Both the position numbers and the translations under genes were made by a program. The notes under the pieces were generated by a model, which searched no databases, was not told the origin of the DNA, and saw only the letters and a program-made list of their open reading frames with translations. Shown piece by piece: positions 59,082 through 64,000 of a stretch of 64,000 bases of DNA (positions are counted from its first letter, which is position 1; each line of letters starts with the position of its first letter). The DNA is from Typhlomys cinereus (taxonomy: Eukaryota; Chordata; Mammalia; Rodentia; Platacanthomyidae), in assembly GCA_023101885.1 (NCBI GenBank), contig JALPQD010000126.1, positions 1,170,904 to 1,234,903 of the forward strand, in the 5' to 3' direction.

Positions 59082-60779
59082 CTAAACTCCCATTACAGCA
59101 AAAATATCATCAATGTCATCTGTATCTTTCACAACTCTTGACACATTGTGTTTGTTCATTTGCATCTTTCTCCACCAGTCAGTTTCCTTTTCACTGGCTC
59201 CTCGAAGATTTCCATGAATCACCTTCTGCTTGGCTTCTACACTGGGGTTTGAAAGTCTTGTACTCAAGAGCGGCCTGCTGTTAAGACAAAGGTCTGTTCT
59301 CTGACCGGTCTCGCCTGAGAGTCTCCACTGAGCACTGGTGCCTTTAGCCTTCTGCAGAGTCCCTTGAGGGGACTGCTGAGTTTCCTTTAACAGAGTTGAC
59401 TGTAGCTTTCTTTGTGGTTTCCTCTGTCTCAGTAAAAATTTATCCTGCCATCGTCTTTGTCTCAGATAATGCTTTGAAGTGCTGATATTGGAGCACCGAA
59501 GAAGGCAGTTGCAAAGAGATGTTTTCATACACTCTAGTTTCTTTGGCAGACTATAACCTTGAGCTTCCACATGTTTAAGCCTGTTACTTTTTAGAAGCTT
59601 GTTTCCCAGATAGGACGCCTGAGCCTTAAGTTTTCTGCTCCTACACCATATAATTGCCTTTTGGATTTCTTCAGAAAGTTGGATGAAAGTCTTGGCTTCT
59701 CGGAATCTTAGCATAAAACTTTTAGCCTGGGGCCTTCCTGTGAGTTTCTGAGAACAATGTTTCATGGTCTTCAAGTGGGATAGAGAGCATTTAAAGCTGG
59801 TTTCCTGAGTATCTCTGGTTTTCAGCCTTTTACAGAAAGCTCTCACATCTAACCCTGATGGCTTTCCTGTGTTAACTTTCTTACTGTCTTCCACTGGCTG
59901 TCCACGGTTCACATAAGCCTGTAAATTTATCATCTGTTCAGCTGTTTTGGAAATTCTAAGTAAAGTGTCTTCATTGGACCTCGGTGATTGTTCTTTCATT
60001 AAAAACAGTTTGTTCACCAATTTAGTTACTCCTTTGGTTGCAAAAGCTGTAGGCATCTTTTCCTTAAAGACTTCAAGATAGGACTGTCCTAGAAATTTGG
60101 TAATATCAGAAGGAAAGACAAAATCTTTGAAGTAAGGCATGGGTTGACTCCTGGAGACTTCCTGAAGCAATTTAAACAGTGGCTCATAAAAAGATATCAA
60201 CCTTCTTAAAACTCCTTTATAAAGAACCCATAATCTGCTCACCAGTCCAACCATCACAAGGTTTAGAATAATGAACTCTTGCAATCCTAAGTGTTTCACG
60301 GTCAATAAAAATGGCTTGCAGCATCAGTTCAACAAACGGAGCAACAACTTGCAGGCTCCCAAAACCTTCATCAGCACCAACTCCACCACGGGCTGGCTGG
60401 GGATGACACAGGCTTTGGTAGTTTGAGGCTGAGTTCCACTGGAATGAAATAACTGTGATAGGTCTTCAAGTGAACTCACCAAGTTCATGTTTTTCAAACG
60501 TTTTAAACATTGTTCTACCTGTTTGAGGGCCAGATGGGGTTTGTGACGGCCCATTCTGTTGTGATTGCTGTATATGAATGCACACAACACATCTGTTTCT
60601 ACATCTATGGTGTGGCTTTTCAGTGACTTTGTGACAAGATGGCATTCTCTAATTACAGCTGCTATGCGCAAACCCAGGGCGGCGTCGGGGTCCCGCACCA
60701 TCACGGTGCTGCGGCTCCCTGCCTGAGGGAGCCTCACGTGGTTCCACGGCTCCGCGTCCGGCCGCACAGCAGCAGCCAT
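59082..60779 (-). pseudogene. Nepro: Nepro (C3orf17) processed pseudogene, one in-frame stop
   Basis: 566 codons in one continuous frame from ATG (60777-60779, after ctcgag) to the stop at 59082. The one break is a TGA at 60324-60326 (codon 152), where the family has cysteine. The N-terminal block [20 protein letters not shown] (residues about 71-90), the central [20 protein letters not shown] and the acidic end [12 protein letters not shown] match Nepro, and the length matches the roughly 567-residue mammalian protein. Nepro is a nucleolar protein needed in early embryos and neural progenitors and is linked to RNase MRP. Lack of introns, the poly(A) and the target duplication mark a retrocopy; the parent gene must lie elsewhere. 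Codons 159-565 remain open, so the insertion is either fairly young or was protected for some time. Whether it is transcribed cannot be told from the sequence; no promoter was carried along. Confidence 0.93.
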
Positions 60780-60793
60780 CTCGAGAGGCAGGA

Positions 60794-60806
60794 CTAGGAA
60801 ATACTT
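60794..60806. repeat. Right target-site duplication of the Nepro retrocopy
   Basis: ctaggaaatactt, identical to 58643-58655. Confidence 0.92.
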
Positions 60807-61428
60807 ATATTAACGTAAAATTTTTTTTAAAAATATGTGTTTGTTTTTTATGTGGTTTGCTGTAGGTCAAGATACTCGCAACTCTGTATTAACAACTTAA
60901 ATCATCTAGAGGTTCAGAACATGTGAGATGTTCAGTGAGGATCAGGAATTCAAGCTAGCCTTAGGTATTTAAAGAATGTGTAGCCAGCCTTTGGCTAACT
61001 GATATTTTTTTTTGAAAAATGCACACAAATTAACTCATTTTAAACGAAAAACTTTGTACACTACAGTTCTCCATAAATTTGTACATGTTACAAATAATAG
61101 GAAGACATCTCATGCACTGTTTACAATGTTCTGGACTGTTTTATCATCTTGTACTCTATAGTGCAATATTTAAATACAGATATTAGAATTGATTCAAATA
61201 AAAGAAAATTTCAGTCATTGTAAGATTCCTTCTATTATTCTTCATAATAGTCCCCACATCCTGGTGCTTTAGTCCACAACTCCTTCTTATCTTTACTTGC
61301 CTGATTTCCAGCAGGCAGTTATATGCTCATTATATATATATATATATATGTAATCTATAACATGTTTATTATACATTTATATAATGTGTGTGTTTGTATG
61401 TATATGTATGTAGATATACATATATAAC
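60807..61428. other. AT-rich DNA with (TA)n microsatellite, no gene seen
   Basis: 61331-61349 is (TA)n. Nothing else is recognisable. Confidence 0.5.
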
Positions 61429-61442
61429 ATAATTGAAATTTT

Positions 61443-61483
61443 TTAATACATTTTTTATTATTATTTCAGCTCATACAAACTTA
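61443..61483 (-). mobile_element. 41-bp L1 3'-end insertion
   Basis: The plus-strand text is the exact complement style of the family 3' terminus (compare 14189-14230): on the minus strand TTAAGTTTGTATGAGCTGAA then ATAATAATAAAAAATG. A perfect 14-bp duplication ataattgaaatttt flanks it at 61429-61442 and 61484-61497. This is an extremely 5'-truncated L1. Confidence 0.88.
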
Positions 61484-61497
61484 ATAATTGAAATTTT

Positions 61498-62131
61498 ATA
61501 CATACATTTATTTAGTAATGTTATATGCACAAATGATACTGTGTATTATATTTTCTTTTCACTTTCCATGATTATTTGGAGTTTTCACTGTTTATGGCAT
61601 ATGAGAATAACTCCTTTGTTTCCTGTTGCTAGATGTCCAAGTTTAGTTTATCAGTACATCCTTGTATGTGACTTTAATTTTTTTCCAGTTGATTGCATTG
61701 TTTGCTTTTCTCGTAATTTGCCTATTAGTAAATCTGTTATGTTTATTTATACACAGTTTTCTGTTTGAAGAATGCTGTTCATTTTTTTCTGGTATAATTA
61801 TGTGAAAGTCCTTTTGTCTTGTCATCTGACTTCTAAACATCCAAAATTTCAATTAATATTTCATTCTCTTTAAAATATTAATCATTCTAACCTAAGTGTA
61901 ATGATATCACATTGTGGTTTTACTTTTTATTACTCAAATATAGTTTTTACAAACTAGTGTTTTCATAACATCTTCAGAATATATATGATGTACTTTCAAC
62001 TGACTACATCCTTTTTTACTGAATTAGGCTTATTTCAGTTAGTGAAGTATGAAGCTATATTTTCATCTGTTTTCCTTCAGGTGATCTATTTTCATTACTC
62101 TGTTTATATGGCTGAATAAAATTTCCTAGTA

Positions 62132-62167
<36 letters not shown>

Positions 62168-63696
62168 TACATTGATTTTTTTTATTGATGGGATGATTTC
62201 ACATGTTGACTAATGTAAATAGTTCTGCACTATTCACTAGGTATGAATGCAGCTATTACTGTGATATGTACATTTAGAAATTTTAGATATGTATTGAGTG
62301 GGATAACTAGATGATTATGGCAGTTAAATATTTGGCTTTTAACATAATACCTGTAGTGATTTTCTTAGTTGTCTATTTTTCATTCCTTTAAAAAAAGTGT
62401 CTTATTATCAATGTGAATCCCTCCCACTATCATCCCATACAACCTTCCTTCCTTTCTCTATGTGTATGTAATCCATTCTCACTGACCTTTATGTAGATTC
62501 CTGGGATGCTTGAATGACAAACACTTTTGGTCCAAGTCATCTTCATGATTCCTAAGTTACATTCATACAAGGAATATGTAAGATTCCTCCTTTCTTTTAA
62601 ATCTTTGTCCATGTTTACTGTTTACTAAATTTTATTAGAGCAGCCATTCTGGTTAAGAGTAGAATTTCAGTGTAGTGATTTTATTTTCCAATTGAATGTT
62701 TGTGTGGGATATATGTACACATTCATGCACAATTACAAGATATTACTTGATCTTTCTTCCATTTTATTTGCTGAAGATGTGTCTTTAATTTCACTCAGGA
62801 CTCTTGAATAGGAGAAATCCAGCTAGCCTCCTTGCTCTGGTGGTTCTCAGTGTCTACTTCTCAAGAGTGTAATTAGAGATACACATTTATGTGAATTTTC
62901 AAGAACTCAACTCTGGTTTTTTGCTTTCAATGAAAGGGCTTTAATCACTGAACAACCTCTGAAAGCTTCATTGCCTTATAGCTAAGTACATCAAACACCT
63001 CTCACATCTGCTTTGACCAGTATGCATCATGTTTTGTAAGCTTTATTGGCAATTCTATTACACAGTTTCAGTTTATTCTTTTGGTCTTTTCAGTTTTGGA
63101 TATTCTCAGTATTGACCCTTTGTTAAATGAGTTCTTGTCAAAGATGTTCTATTTTCACTGTGATTTTGAATCTTATTTTTTACTGGTTTTATACTGAAAA
63201 TCGTTACATTATTTGTCATCTAAATACAATTTTAGTGATTTTCAAATTATATAATTGAATTTATAATACGGAATTTGAAAACTTTCCCAGACTAGGGATG
63301 TCTGTCTTTTTGGATGTAAAGTTGAAAATATTTCTTAACTGAGAATATCATAAGATTTTTAAAATTTTATAAAGCCTAATTTCTTAATTTTTAATTTGAA
63401 TGCTATGCACTTTTGATGACAAGGTTAATGACTCCCACCTATTTCTTAATGTTTTTTTAAATTATTGATTTACACAAATTAATTTTCAGATTATTTTTAT
63501 TTATGCCAAAATATTTCTATTTTCCCTAAGTCGCAATTTATTCAAATAGCTATTTAAAATGTATTAATTCATTCACTGTCTTGTAACTTTTCCCCCAAAT
63601 CATTGCTCTTACTGTAAGATTGGCCCTTTGTCTTCATTATCTTTGGGTCTTCTTTGCCCTACCTTCCTATTTTGAAACCTTCATGGTAGTAAAGGG
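61498..63696. other. AT-rich low-copy DNA, no gene seen
   Basis: (CA)n at 62137-62163. 61900-62200 reads like a worn antisense LINE (ttatttcagttagtgaagtatgaagc), too diverged to assign. No convincing coding frame. Confidence 0.4.
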
Positions 63697-63897
63697 TTCA
63701 GAGATGGGGAGGGGGCACTGGGAGAAAGAGAGGGAGGGGGGAAAGGAAGGGAAAAAGAGGGGAGGGAGTAGGGAGGTCCAGGGAGGTGTGGAAGGAGGGA
63801 GGGGACAAGGGTACCTATTATGTTTGTATGAGCGGGAAAATAAATAAATAAACAAACAAATAAATAAACAAATAAATAAATAAATTAGTTAAAAAAA
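63697..63897 (+). mobile_element. L1 3' end, strongly truncated
   Basis: Purine-rich tract of the L1 3'UTR (63700-63810, gggagggggcactggg ... ggagggagggg) and the terminal block gggtacctattatgtttgtatgagc (63809-63833), then a long (AAAT/AAAC)n tail 63838-63887. About 140 bp of L1 proper. The open frame through the purine tract is not a gene. Confidence 0.85.
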
Positions 63898-64000
63898 GAT
63901 TGTGTCTTCTTTTCCTTCTATTTCAATGTTACATGTGTCTATAGAGATTGATACCAGTAATACTATTCTTTTTAAATAAATTTATTAATTAAATTTACAT
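63898..64000. other. No feature seen at the right edge
   Basis: Short AT-rich remainder; ends inside unassigned sequence. Confidence 0.4.

Larger units (their letters stand above)
58656..60793 (-). mobile_element. Retroposed Nepro mRNA (whole insertion)
   Basis: From right to left on the minus strand: about 14 bases of 5'UTR (tcctgcctctcgag), the coding region without introns (60779-59082), a 3'UTR of about 190 bases once the inserted SINE is discounted, an AGTAAA variant poly(A) signal (plus-strand tttact, 58683-58688) about 20 bases before the end, and a short poly(A). The perfect 13-bp duplication shows it arrived by L1-type retroposition. Confidence 0.92.

Noticed and set aside
59082..60305. 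A separate 407-residue protein starting at a TTG
   Set aside because: It is the downstream part of the Nepro retrocopy after the internal TGA; TTG is not a start here and the frame continues upstream.

Overview
This is a gene-poor, AT-rich stretch of mammalian nuclear DNA, almost certainly from a rodent. LINE-1 (L1) copies with tandem-monomer 5'UTRs and purine-rich 3'UTRs cover more than half of it. Old B1 and B4 SINEs point to a myomorph/myodont rodent. The youngest SINE has a tRNA-like head, a unique body, a CA tract and an AATAAA-type tail. It is not the mouse/rat B2, so a lineage outside mouse and rat (for example jerboa-like) is likely, but I cannot fix the species from sequence alone. 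There are no functional protein genes, tRNA/rRNA genes, CRISPR arrays or bacterial features.

Layout. 1-16.5 kb is a deep nest: an old inverted L1 is followed by a minus-strand L1 (A). A has been split by a class II (ERVK-like) provirus remnant, a small twin-primed L1 (B), a SINE, and a full-length plus-strand L1 (C). C itself carries a nested truncated L1 (D) and a SINE. 16.5-22.5 kb is mostly AT-rich low-copy DNA with SINEs. 22.5-29.9 kb holds short L1 3'UTR pieces, a B1, two L1 3' ends in tandem and an ERVL-MaLR LTR with its internal region. 30.4-41.8 kb is a second three-level nest (L1 E contains F, which contains the twin-primed G). 45.0-48.6 kb is an internally deleted L1 (H) that carries a 104-bp retroposed mRNA tail. 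50.5-56.8 kb is a nearly full-length minus-strand L1 (I) that has lost its RT catalytic core.

The one recognisable host gene sequence is an intronless, near-complete retrocopy of Nepro (C3orf17) at 58.66-60.79 kb on the minus strand. It has a perfect 13-bp target-site duplication, a poly(A) tail and a single in-frame stop. A SINE with its own 13-bp duplication sits in its 3'UTR.

Everything mobile here fits L1-driven target-primed reverse transcription (L1s, SINEs, Nepro retrocopy, mRNA tail) plus two retroviral-type insertions. I found no previously unknown biological system. The most useful observations are the Nepro retrocopy, four inversion-bearing L1s, two extremely short insertions with clear duplications, four different L1 promoter-monomer types, and two pairs of diverged collinear low-copy segments (18.4/48.7 kb and 42.2/49.8 kb) that look like an unrecognised old repeat or segmental duplication.
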